Of a DNA stretch of 64,000 bases, positions 44,094 through 52,238 are shown in pieces. The notes beneath the pieces are model-generated. The model ran no database searches. It had not been told where the DNA came from and saw only the letters and a program-made list of their open reading frames with translations. The translations under genes and the position numbers were made by a program. Within the stretch, counting starts at the first letter, position 1; each line of letters starts with the position of its first letter. The stretch is from Hahellaceae bacterium (GTDB taxonomy: Bacteria; Pseudomonadota; Gammaproteobacteria; Pseudomonadales; Oleiphilaceae), in the NCBI GenBank assembly GCA_016716085.1, contig JADJWY010000008.1:124001-188000 (forward strand), given 5' to 3'.

Positions 44094-45097
44094 AAACTGC
44101 ACGGCAGCATGAGCGCTTAAGGTGTGCCGTTTTTGTCTCGGCCTGGCTTGCCCCCACTCAGGCCTATTCACAATCCACTGACCTGCAGCAAGCCCTGGAT
44201 GCTGTCGCAGGGCATCACCCTGCCTGCAAAACCGCACAGCCGTTCTATTGGGAGGTCGGAAATGCGCATGGCGTTCTGGCAAAAGGGCAGGTGGGGCTGG
44301 ATGCACCAGACGCTGATACCGTCATGCCCATCGCCTCAGCGACGAAATGGTTGTTTGGCGCTTACGTCGTAGAGACGCGTCAGGGTAAGCTGAGCGAGGC
44401 AGACATCCAGACGCTGACGATGCGGGCGGGCTATGTTGAGTATAAGCATCGGCTGTGTGTCAAACATCGGCAGGCCAAACAAGATGATCTCACTGTTGCG
44501 GAATGTTTCGCTGAGTCGGGGTGGGGGGCCGGACATAACGACGCGCTGTCCGCTGATGCAGTGGGAATGTTTTATTATGCGGGCGGTCACTTTCAGCACT
44601 GGGGGGTGGAGAACGGCCTTGGCTCCCTGAACAGCGGAAAATTAGGGCAAGCGTTCAATAACAGGCTGGGTGCGAATCTCGCAATCGGATTTGAGTCACC
44701 TCAGCTGGCCGGCGGCGCCCGCATGACTGCGCGGCATTATGGCGATTTTTTACGCAAGTTACTCTCAGGTGAGCTGGCATTGAGCGCCTACCTTGGGAAG
44801 CACGCCGTTTGCGCCCAGCCCAGTGTATGTCCCCAGCAGGCCTTAAAGTCACCGATACCCTCCAATCTTGCCTGGCACTACAGTTTGGGCCATTGGGTTG
44901 AAACGGGAAGCGGTAGCGACGGAGCGTATTCCAGTGGCGGAGCGTTTGGGTTCTACCCCTGGATCAGTGCCGATCAGCAGCACTATGGTGTGTTAGCGCG
45001 GATGAAGAAACCAAGTTTGAAGCATCGCCCGGCGCGCGATTCGGCGGCCTGTGGTCAGCAGCTGCGCTCAGCGTTGCGTTCGGTGAATGGGGCGTAG
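44090..45097 (+). CDS. Exported serine hydrolase, beta-lactamase/transpeptidase-like
   Basis: A 335-residue protein with a signal-like N-terminus ending near QAYSQ. The S-x-x-K nucleophile motif SATK is at residues 83-86 (PIASATKWLFGAYV). A Tyr-x-Gly/Tyr-Ala-Gly position (FYYAGGHFQHW) and a late GAYSSGGAFGFYPW (H/K-x-G-like strand) follow. Six or more cysteines suggest disulfides in the periplasm. The overall order fits class-C beta-lactamase-related serine hydrolases, but the usual PBP Y-x-N is not clear, so antibiotic resistance should not be assumed. It is translationally coupled to the CBS-GGDEF gene. A strong terminator follows the stop codon. Confidence 0.78.
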   Translation: MKTARQHERLRCAVFVSAWLAPTQAYSQSTDLQQALDAVAGHHPACKTAQPFYWEVGNAHGVLAKGQVGLDAPDADTVMPIASATKWLFGAYVVETRQGKLSEADIQTLTMRAGYVEYKHRLCVKHRQAKQDDLTVAECFAESGWGAGHNDALSADAVGMFYYAGGHFQHWGVENGLGSLNSGKLGQAFNNRLGANLAIGFESPQLAGGARMTARHYGDFLRKLLSGELALSAYLGKHAVCAQPSVCPQQALKSPIPSNLAWHYSLGHWVETGSGSDGAYSSGGAFGFYPWISADQQHYGVLARMKKPSLKHRPARDSAACGQQLRSALRSVNGA

Positions 45098-45299
45098 AAA
45101 CGAAAAAACACCGCGATCCGTGCGGTGTTTTTTGGATTCGGGCGCTTCCTTTACCAGATCCTCTGGTGAAATCTTCCTAGTGTGCTTCCGTGCGACTCGT
45201 CCGTGTGCGCCTGTGCATCCAGCGAGATCAGTATCTCTAAATCCCCACGGCAAAAATAGTCGTCATGTCGGCAGATGATGTAAGAGATCGCTTACATGG
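45098..45299 (+). repeat. Intergenic direct repeat, copy A
   Basis: About 200 bases nearly identical to 48563-48764. The central 110 bases from GGGCGCTTCCTTTACCAGAT to GCGAGATCAGTAT match without a visible difference. The copy holds a terminator hairpin, a short palindrome ACCAGA-TCC-TCTGGT, and near the end TGTAAG-N6-CTTACA. It contains no ORF. The function is unknown; it stands upstream of the damaged transferase gene. A degenerate third copy is at 46806-46870. Confidence 0.85.
45103..45133 (+). terminator. Rho-independent terminator after the serine hydrolase gene
   Basis: ACACCGC (45108-45114) pairs with GCGGTGT (45122-45128) around a 7-base loop, with A6 before and T6 after. It forms the first part of the repeated intergenic element. 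In the second copy (48563 onward) the right arm has GCGGCGT and the T run is shorter. Confidence 0.85.
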
Positions 45300-45395
45300 T
45301 CCGCGCGTCCAGAGATCCTTTGCAGCTCATTTGATGGCTGGGCATTAAACGCCTTTACTTAGACGGGCTCGTTAGGTGCTGATCAGGAGGGAAAG

Positions 45396-46794
45396 GTGGC
45401 TCAACCCACGCAATCAAAATCACTGCTCTGGTTCTTGCTGGTGGGACTGGTCGCGTTAGTTGCCGTTGATCCAGGCTTGTTAAACGGCTGGCATTCGATT
45501 CGTTATGACCTTGCTGAAGGTCAGAGTATTACAGGGCGACTGCTTGTCCTCTGCCTGAGTAGCCTGATTGTGCTTCTTCCGCTGTTGGTGTCTTCCCATG
45601 TCGTCGTGATCCTTTATCTGATCCTGCTTTTCGTGATGACATCAATTGGCCTTTCCTTTCGCTTGATTAACGGCCAATTTTCGTTATGGGAAGCCTCGAT
45701 TGTTCTGAATGAACTGGATTTTGCTGGCGATGCCATTAGCGCATTCTCTGGCATTATTCTGAAAGCCATCGCACTGTCGGCCCTTTTGGTCGCCGTGTTG
45801 TTTTGGTTTCGTCCACGGCGGATCCGCAGCACGCCTGGCACGGCCGCCATGTTCGCGCCCATGATCCTGCCGGTGGCGTATTTGCTGTTTGCGCGGGGTG
45901 GCTCTGCACAGTCTAACCTTTTGCTCAGAACCGGTGCGCGTCCCGATCAATTGCCCGACGAAAACGGTGAGTTGTTTGCGATGCCTAATTTGTACCAGTA
46001 CGCAAAAAAGGCAGGCTACCGTCCTTATTACCTGGATGCGCAGGTGAAGGGGCATCGACTGCAGAATTTTTATACTCAGCAGGAAATGGGGTTTTTGCAG
46101 GAATATGTCCCACTGAAAAATCACATCGAGTTGCCCGAATACAATTATGACTTGCGATTAGCCGATGAAATCACCAAACGGGTTGCTGATAGCCACGAAA
46201 ATGTTTTTATCTGGGCCAACAAGGTGGGAACCCACTTCCCTTATCCGAAAACCTATCCAGACAGCGATAAATATCCCGATGCCGATAAAGCCGAACATTA
46301 CCGTCATGCGATTCACTGAGCGGTAGAAGGTTTCCTGAAACGCCTGTTGCCTGCATTGGAAGCCCTTGGCAAACCAGTGGTGGTTGTGTACACCTCAGAT
46401 CATGGTCATGGTCATGGTCATGGTCATGGTCATGGTCAGGGGCTGGGGGAGAATGACAATCACTCGACCCACTGTCTACCCCGAACATGCGCCGGATGTG
46501 CAGGCCCGCGTGCCTCTGGTACTGATGAGCTTTGGGGGGGGGGCGGGCGAGTTCGCGTTCTCGCCGCAGGTAGGACAGGCTTATAGTCAGTTCCAGATCT
46601 TTCCGTCGCTATTACACCTGATGGGGTATCAGAGCGAGGAGGTGCAAGGTGTGTATGGGCCGAACCTGTCCCAACCCTGGCAAGGCGAGCGAGTGTTTTT
46701 TTCCGGGGATCTTTGGGGGCGGGGACAATTGAGTCGAAATCGTTTTGATTTTGAGGAAGACTCAGTCGGGAAGGCAATCCCAACAGCGAAGTAG
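45396..46794 (+). pseudogene. Membrane-bound sulfatase-fold transferase (phosphoethanolamine transferase-like), multiply damaged
   Basis: The first frame (45396-46319) has four or five hydrophobic segments, then SAQSNLLLRTGARPDQLP, NLYQYAKKAGYRPYYLDAQ and WANKVGTHFPYPKTYPDS, typical of inner-membrane alkaline-phosphatase-superfamily transferases. The segment that should link membrane part and nucleophile region, with the first metal ligands, is missing. A TGA (46317-46319) stands where Trp is expected and the same frame resumes with VEGFLKRLLPALEALG. The metal motif YTSDHG is followed by extra His-Gly pairs, then QGLGE. A frameshift near 46460 leads into YPEHAPDVQARVPLVLMS. Relatives modify lipid A or other glycans with phosphoethanolamine. 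Confidence 0.7.
46401..46436 (+). repeat. Hexanucleotide tandem repeat (CATGGT)6
   Basis: Six perfect copies of CATGGT encode six His-Gly pairs, directly in the metal-binding SDHG motif of the transferase gene, where relatives have a single HG before QGLGE. The unit length is a multiple of three, so copy-number change keeps the frame. Confidence 0.95.
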
Positions 46795-46805
46795 TTTAAC
46801 ATCTT

Positions 46806-46870
46806 AAACGAAAAACTCCGCGATTCGTGCGACTTGTCGGTGTGCGTCTATGCTTATCGGATGCCTCGCA
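46806..46870 (+). repeat. Degenerate third copy of the intergenic repeat
   Basis: AAACGAAAAACTCCGCGATT, then CGTGCGACTTGTCGGTGTGC and GTCTATGCTTATC, align with the start and middle of copies A and B, with about 80 bases missing between. It lies just upstream of the chemoreceptor start. Confidence 0.6.
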
Positions 46871-46908
46871 GACACAGCGAGGCTCTCAACGGTCCGGGGG
46901 ACAATACG

Positions 46909-48534
46909 ATGAACTGGGTAGCCCGAAGTCTGTTTAATAAACTTCTGCTGATCAACCTGATCGGGGCATCTGTCGTCCTGGCGGCAGCGGGGTTTGCTTT
47001 TTATTCGAGTGAAGACGCGATTGAACGCTACGATAGCCTCATAGACGTCGAAGAAGTCAATGCCCTAGAGGCCATGTCAACGCTGGTTGATTTCAAGGTT
47101 CAGGTGCAGGAATGGAAGAATGTGCTGATTCGTGGAAAGGATGCCGAGCAACGGGAAAAGTACTGGTCGGCTTTTCTCGCCCAAGAAAAGGCTATCCAGG
47201 AGTCAGCTAAAGGCTTGCTGCAGCGTTTACGGACGGAGGATGCCAGAGCACCCCTGGAGCAGTTTTTGGCTGCCCACCTGGCGATGGGAGAAGGGTATCG
47301 TAAGGGGTATCAGGCGTTCATCGCGTCTGGTTTTGATGCCAGTGCGGGTGATGCGGCGGTTAAAGGCATGGATCGGGTCCCTGCTCAATTGCTGGAGGAG
47401 GCCAGTCACCAGATCACGGAAGAAGCAGAACTGCACAGTAATGCGATTTCTGCTGAAGCCCATCGCGAAGCATCCACCGCTGGCGTGCTACTGCTACTTG
47501 CCATTGTGGGATACAGCATTACTATTCTGGTATTGGTCAACCAGCAGATCCTAATTCCCACCCGCCGTATCGCGGATTTGGTTCATCGTTTGAGCCAGGG
47601 GGATATCAATGTTGAGGTGCGTACAACGCGGCAGGATGAACTTGGCACGCTTCAAGAGGCTTCCGGTTCATTGATTCAATTCATGCGGCAGGTTGCTGGG
47701 CAGTGCAATGAAACCAATAATGCACTGAACGCCTCAGCGGATACACTGCGAAAAACGTCGGCCGCAATGGCTGGGCAGGTGAATGAAAGCCACTCGCGTA
47801 TCGAGCATATGGCGACTGCCATGCAGGAAATGGCGGCGACCGCTCAGGGCGTTGCGGGGCACGCAGCGAATGCGGCGGACCTCACCAAAGCGGTCAGCGA
47901 TGATGTTGATGATAGTCTGAATACCATGCGCGCGGCACAGGGATCGGTTTCACGTCTGGCTGAGCAGGTTGAGGAATCGGCCGCGACCATTCAAAAATTA
48001 GCGGATGATACCAATGCGGTGGGTACAGTGATCAATGTGATCCGGGGGATCGCGGAGCAAACCAATTTACTGGCGTTGAATGCGGCGATTGAAGCCGCAC
48101 GTGCAGGTGAGCAGGGGCGAGGCTTCGCTGTGGTTGCCGACGAGGTTCGGACACTGGCCCAGCGCACCCAACAGTCCACTGCGGAGATCGAAGGGATTAT
48201 TGAAAACGTTCAGAATGGAGCACAAGCGTCGGTCAAGGTAATGGAAACGAGTCGACATATCACGGGTGAAAGCGCCAGTCAGTTCAATAATGCGACGGAC
48301 AAACTGAGCCAGATTTCCAGACGGATTGAAGAGATTGAGTCCTTAAATTCACAAGTGGCGACAGCGGCTGAAGAGCAAACCAGTGTCTCGGAGGAAATTA
48401 CGCGAACAATTACGGGGGTGACTGAAATGACCAGCAGCAATGCGGAGTCAGCGACCTTGATTGAATCGTTGGGCGATGACCTGGGTAACGTGGCCAGTCG
48501 AATGAATTCGCTGAGGCAGCGCTTCCAGATCTAA
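46909..48534 (+). CDS. Methyl-accepting chemotaxis protein
   Basis: About 541 residues from the ATG at 46909, chosen because GGGGGA precedes it and the N-terminus then starts with the membrane helix KLLLINLIGASVVLAAAGFA. A periplasmic helical sensor (about 35-185) is followed by a second membrane helix (GVLLLLAIVGYSITILVLV) and a HAMP segment (LIPTRRIADLVHRLSQGDIN). The cytoplasmic four-helix signalling domain has the hairpin tip IAEQTNLLALNAAIEAARAG and EQGRGFAVVADEVRTLAQRT. It would signal to CheA/CheW. The ligand is unknown. No che genes are in the window. Confidence 0.95.
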   Translation: MNWVARSLFNKLLLINLIGASVVLAAAGFAFYSSEDAIERYDSLIDVEEVNALEAMSTLVDFKVQVQEWKNVLIRGKDAEQREKYWSAFLAQEKAIQESAKGLLQRLRTEDARAPLEQFLAAHLAMGEGYRKGYQAFIASGFDASAGDAAVKGMDRVPAQLLEEASHQITEEAELHSNAISAEAHREASTAGVLLLLAIVGYSITILVLVNQQILIPTRRIADLVHRLSQGDINVEVRTTRQDELGTLQEASGSLIQFMRQVAGQCNETNNALNASADTLRKTSAAMAGQVNESHSRIEHMATAMQEMAATAQGVAGHAANAADLTKAVSDDVDDSLNTMRAAQGSVSRLAEQVEESAATIQKLADDTNAVGTVINVIRGIAEQTNLLALNAAIEAARAGEQGRGFAVVADEVRTLAQRTQQSTAEIEGIIENVQNGAQASVKVMETSRHITGESASQFNNATDKLSQISRRIEEIESLNSQVATAAEEQTSVSEEITRTITGVTEMTSSNAESATLIESLGDDLGNVASRMNSLRQRFQI

Positions 48535-48562
48535 TTAACGTTTCAATCGAATACAGGGCGTT

Positions 48563-48764
48563 AAAACGAAAAAACACCGCGATCCGTGCGGCGTTTTCAT
48601 GTTCGGGCGCTTCCTTTACCAGATCCTCTGGTGAAATCTTCCTAGTGTGCTTCCGTGCGACTCGTCCGTGTGCGCCTGTGCATCCAGCGAGATCAGTATC
48701 GCTAAAAGACCTCGCCAGAAACAGACGTCATTTCGGCAGATGGTGTAAGTGATGTCTTACAAAG
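48563..48764 (+). repeat. Intergenic direct repeat, copy B
   Basis: Second near-identical copy of the element at 45098-45299, in the same orientation, lying between the convergent chemoreceptor and livF genes. The TGTAAG and CTTACA arms at its end are kept while the 6-base spacer differs (TGATGT here, AGATCG in copy A). Copies A and B flank the transferase-chemoreceptor pair as direct repeats 3.46 kb apart. Confidence 0.85.
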
Positions 48765-48766
48765 AC

Positions 48767-49492
48767 CTATCCACCCAGATAAGCTTTGCGTATTTCAGGA
48801 CTACCCTGGAGTTCTGCCCGCGTGCCTTCCATGACAATATTGCCAGTGTCGAGAACATAGCCCCGATGGGCGAGATCCAGTGCCAGTTTGGCATTCTGTT
48901 CGACCAGCAGAATCGTCATACCTTCCTCATTCAGCTGTTTGAGGGTGCGAAAGAGTTCGTATTTCAATACGGGGGCCAGGCCCATCGAGGGCTCGTCCAG
49001 TAACAAAATACGACAGCCGGTCATCAGCGCGCGGCCGACGGCGAGCATTTGTTGTTCTCCGCCGCTAAGCGTATCGCTGCGCTGGCTGGACCGTTCTCGC
49101 AACCTCGGAAAGAGCCGAAAGATGCGCTGATATTCCGCTTCGAGATCCGCCTCTTTATCTCTGGCATAAGTGGCCAGGACCAGGTTTTCCATGACGGTAA
49201 GATTACCAAAGATCCGCCGCCCCTCCGGGCACAGTGCCAGGTGCAGGTTCTGAACCACTGCATGCGCCGGTGTATGAAGAATCGACTGTCCCTGAAAACG
49301 AATATCACCCGCGGTAACCCGCGGCGCTTCGGGTGGCATCAGCCGCGCGATGGCGTAAAGCGTCGTGGTTTTGCCTGCGCCGTTTGCCCCAATCAGCGTC
49401 ACGATCTCGCCTTCATTGACATGAAAGCTGATGCCGTGCAGCGCCTGTATATTGCCGTAGCTCACTTCGAGTTTTTCGACCTGCAGCATCAC
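48767..49492 (-). CDS. livF: Branched-chain amino acid ABC transporter ATP-binding protein LivF
   Basis: A complete 241-residue ABC ATPase, last gene of the liv operon. Walker A is GANGAGKTT, the ABC signature is LSGGEQQMLAVGRAL, Walker B is ILLLDEPSMGLAP, and the H-loop region is MTILLVEQNAKLALDLAHRG. VEKLEVSYGNIQALHGISFH opens the domain and a closing EIRKAYLGG is typical of LivF. It drives import through LivHM in the inner membrane. Its start overlaps the livG stop by 4 bases. Confidence 0.95.
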   Translation of the reverse strand: MMLQVEKLEVSYGNIQALHGISFHVNEGEIVTLIGANGAGKTTTLYAIARLMPPEAPRVTAGDIRFQGQSILHTPAHAVVQNLHLALCPEGRRIFGNLTVMENLVLATYARDKEADLEAEYQRIFRLFPRLRERSSQRSDTLSGGEQQMLAVGRALMTGCRILLLDEPSMGLAPVLKYELFRTLKQLNEEGMTILLVEQNAKLALDLAHRGYVLDTGNIVMEGTRAELQGSPEIRKAYLGG

Positions 49493-50290
49493 AAGGTATC
49501 GTCTCCCAGATAGGCCGAAATGACGGCAGGATTGGTCCGAATCTGTTCGGGGCTACCTTCAGCCAATGTTTGGCCGAAATCGATGACTTTGATCCGGCTG
49601 CACAGTTCCATGACGACATCCATATGGTGTTCAATCATCCAGATCGTGACCGGAAAAGTTTCGTGAATCCAGCGGATCAAACCAATCAGTTCCTTGATAT
49701 TGACCGCATTAAGGCCTGCTGCCGGTTCATCCAGTAAAAGCAGGCTCGGGTGGGTGGACAGGGCTCGCGCAATTTCCAGTTTACGCTGCGTACCGTAGGG
49801 CAAATTGCGCGGATACTCGTCTGCAAATGCGCTCAATCCAAAAACCTGCAGCAGCTCGTGCGCTTCCCGGGTAATTTCAGATTCCCGGGTTTGGTAGCGA
49901 CGGGTGCGCAGCAGGCTGTCAAAAAAACCGTAGCCCAGGCGGTGGTGCTGAGCGACCCGGATATTGTCCAGTACCGTCATGTCGTTCCACAAACGGATAT
50001 TCTGAAAGGTGCGTGCCACACCGAGCGCTGTAACCCGGTGAGGCTTGAGTCCCGCAGTGGGCTGCCCATTGATACGGAATTTCTCCGGCCGTTGGCTGGT
50101 AGAAACCACTGACAATATTGAACACCGTCGTCTTGCCGGCGCCGTTGGGTCCGATCAACCCAACGACCTCACCTTGATTCAGGTGGAGGTTAAAATCCGA
50201 CAGGGCTTGCAGGCCGCCAAAACGCTGGCTCAAACCGTTTATTTCAAGCACTGGACCCGCGTGGGGCATGGCATGCGAGGAGGGGGTCAT
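49489..50290 (-). pseudogene. livG: Branched-chain amino acid ABC transporter ATP-binding protein LivG, one frameshift
   Basis: The start at 50290 (MTPSSHAMPHAGPVLEING) is followed by Walker A GPNGAGKTT. The frame breaks near 50080-50100. The other frame continues with INGQPTAGLKPHRVTALGVA, RTFQNIRLWNDMTVLDNI, signature-region LPYGTQRKLEIARAL, Walker B LLLLDEPAAGLN and WMIEHHMDVVMELC, ending ISAYLGDDTL as expected for LivG. In the ABC signature the usual LS is LP-Y. All parts are present, so only one base is out of place, and a sequencing error is likely. It overlaps livM and livF by 4 bases each. Confidence 0.88.
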
Positions 50291-51302
50291 TTGAAGTGGT
50301 AGAACCTTCTCAGTCGTGGAAACAGATCGCTCAACTCCCGATTCCCCATCAATCCTTCCGGCCGGAACTGCATCAGTAGAATCAGGATCAAAGGAATCAC
50401 GATCCATTTGATGATCTGCAAGGGGCGCAATAGCTCCAGCAGGATGGTAAAGAAAACGGCTGAGAGGACAGCTCCGGAAAGCGAGCCCATCCCTCCCAGA
50501 TAGACCATCACCAGAACTTCCGTGGATTTCAGAATCCCAAAGGAGCCAGGATTGACGTAACCCAGAATGTAGGCAAAGAGTCCTCGGCCAGACCTGCGAG
50601 TCCTGATGACAGCATGAACGTCAGCATTTTGATGCGATTGGTATTGACGCTCATGATTTCGGCGGCCACTTCATCCTGACAAATGGCCGACACACCTTTA
50701 CCGAAGGTCGAACTGGTGTAGCGGCGCAGGACCCAGATGGTCATCACACAGAATACAAAGACCCAGAGCGGCATCCACGGCAGATACAGGCTGTCTTCCA
50801 TGGAGGACAGCACTGACTTCATGCCCATAAACCCCCTTGATCCACCGATGGAATCCAGATTCTGGATAACGCTGATCACAATCGTATTAGCCGCAATGGT
50901 GATTATCGCCAAATAGTCGCCCCGGGTTTTATAGGAGGGAATAGCGACCAGCAATCCCGTAATGGCCGCTGCCAGACCGCCGGTAAGAATAATGAACGGG
51001 AAGGCATACACGGCGTAGGACGGGTCCAGCAAGGGGAGACCAAACACTTTGTCCTTGGCAAACAGCCACACCCCCAGTAATGACGAGACATAGGCCCCGA
51101 CGCACATGAATCCGGCATGACCACAGGAGAATTCACCCATGTTACCGTTGACCAGATTCAGGCTGGTGGCCAGCATGATATTGACGCCCATAAACATCAA
51201 TACGGAGAGAAAATACAGGCTCAGGTATTCTTCATAGGCGCACCACACCAGCAAGCCGCCGGCCAAAGCCAGAATCCCGGGAACCGTGAGTCGTTTCAAC
51301 AT
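50287..51302 (-). pseudogene. livM: Branched-chain amino acid ABC transporter permease LivM, one frameshift
   Basis: About 338 residues in two frames. The first (51302 to about 50580) has the LivM permease core with SLNLVNGNMGEFSCGHAGFM, RGDYLAIITIAANTI and VNTNRIKMLTFMLSSGLAG. It then breaks at GLAE-DSL. The shifted frame gives GLFAYILGYVNPGSFGI, then MVYLGGMGSLSGAVLSAVFF and LLMQFRPEGLMG, the normal ending. A one-base indel near 50583 explains this. The protein is a multi-span inner-membrane permease that pairs with LivH. It overlaps livG by 4 bases. Confidence 0.88.
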
Positions 51303-51311
51303 GGGCTGACC

Positions 51312-52223
51312 TCAGATCTTGGTGGTTCGGGCAACGCCGAACAAGCCGGTAGGTTTCCAGACCAGAATGGCCAGCAGCACCGTAAAGGCGAACAGGTCTC
51401 GGTAGGACGACGGAAAAAAGGCGACTACCAGAATCTCGACAGCCCCTAAGAGAAATCCGCCCAGAAAGGCGCCGCGAATATCACCGATCCCACCCACCAC
51501 GGCGGCGATGAAGGCTTTCCAGCCAATCAATGCCCCCATGTAAGGCTCCAGAACCGGATAGCTCATGGCAAATAGCAGGCCTGCCAATCCCGCAAATCCC
51601 GATCCCAGCGCGAACGTTGTAACGATAATCGTATCTGGGGGAATGCCCATGAGAGGAACGGCAAAGCGGTCGTATGAAATGGCGCGCATCGCCATGCCGA
51701 TGCGGGTACGGGTGACAATCCAGTGCAAAAAAACGAAGACACTGATGGCTGTCGCAATCACGCCCAGCTTAAGGTCGGTGAACGCAATGTCTCCAATCTT
51801 GTAAACCGTTTCTTCGATGAGCGGGGGAAATGCCTTGCGGCTGGCGCCAAAGAGGGCGAGGTTGGCATGCTCAAGTATAAGGCCGCACATGAGTGCCGTT
51901 ATTACCACGTAGAGACGGTTGGCCCCTTTGCGCCGCAGTGGACGGTAAGCAACCCGTTCCAGTGAAACGCCCACCAGTGAGGTCAGGATCATGGTGAGGG
52001 GTATCGTAAGCGCGAGCACGGCCCAGCCAGACAGGCTGGCCAGACCCAGCAGAAAGGTGGCGACAAAGAAGGCGATGTACGCGCCGACCATGAAAATGTC
52101 GCCATGAGCAAAATTGATCAGCGTCAGCACCCCGTAGACCAGGGTATAGCCCAGGGCAATGAGGGCGTAAAACGACCCCCATTGCAGGGCATTGATCAGA
52201 TGCTGGATGAAGCTCTCGATCAT
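51312..52223 (-). CDS. livH: Branched-chain amino acid ABC transporter permease LivH
   Basis: A complete 303-residue inner-membrane permease. It opens FIQHLINALQWGSFYALIAL and LINFAHGDIFMVGAYIAFF, and includes RPLRRKGANRLYVVITALM, the EAA-like cytoplasmic loop RTRIGMAMRAISYDR, and GGIGDIRGAFLGGFLLGAVE. About eight hydrophobic spans are visible. It forms the translocation path with LivM. It lies 15 bases downstream of the binding-protein gene and 9 bases before livM. Confidence 0.95.
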   Translation of the reverse strand: MIESFIQHLINALQWGSFYALIALGYTLVYGVLTLINFAHGDIFMVGAYIAFFVATFLLGLASLSGWAVLALTIPLTMILTSLVGVSLERVAYRPLRRKGANRLYVVITALMCGLILEHANLALFGASRKAFPPLIEETVYKIGDIAFTDLKLGVIATAISVFVFLHWIVTRTRIGMAMRAISYDRFAVPLMGIPPDTIIVTTFALGSGFAGLAGLLFAMSYPVLEPYMGALIGWKAFIAAVVGGIGDIRGAFLGGFLLGAVEILVVAFFPSSYRDLFAFTVLLAILVWKPTGLFGVARTTKI

Positions 52224-52238
52224 GAACGAATGCCCGGA

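Noticed and set aside
44090..45097. Antibiotic-resistance beta-lactamase
   Set aside because: Only the S-x-x-K motif and general fold order fit; the other beta-lactamase motifs are not convincing, so it is called a serine hydrolase.
45098..45299. Riboswitch (for example cyclic di-GMP class I) in the repeated intergenic element
   Set aside because: Considered because a GGDEF gene is nearby and a copy precedes the chemoreceptor, but I could not match the conserved core bases of a known class.
46401..46436. CRISPR array
   Set aside because: The repeat unit is 6 bases with no spacers and lies in a coding frame; it is a microsatellite.
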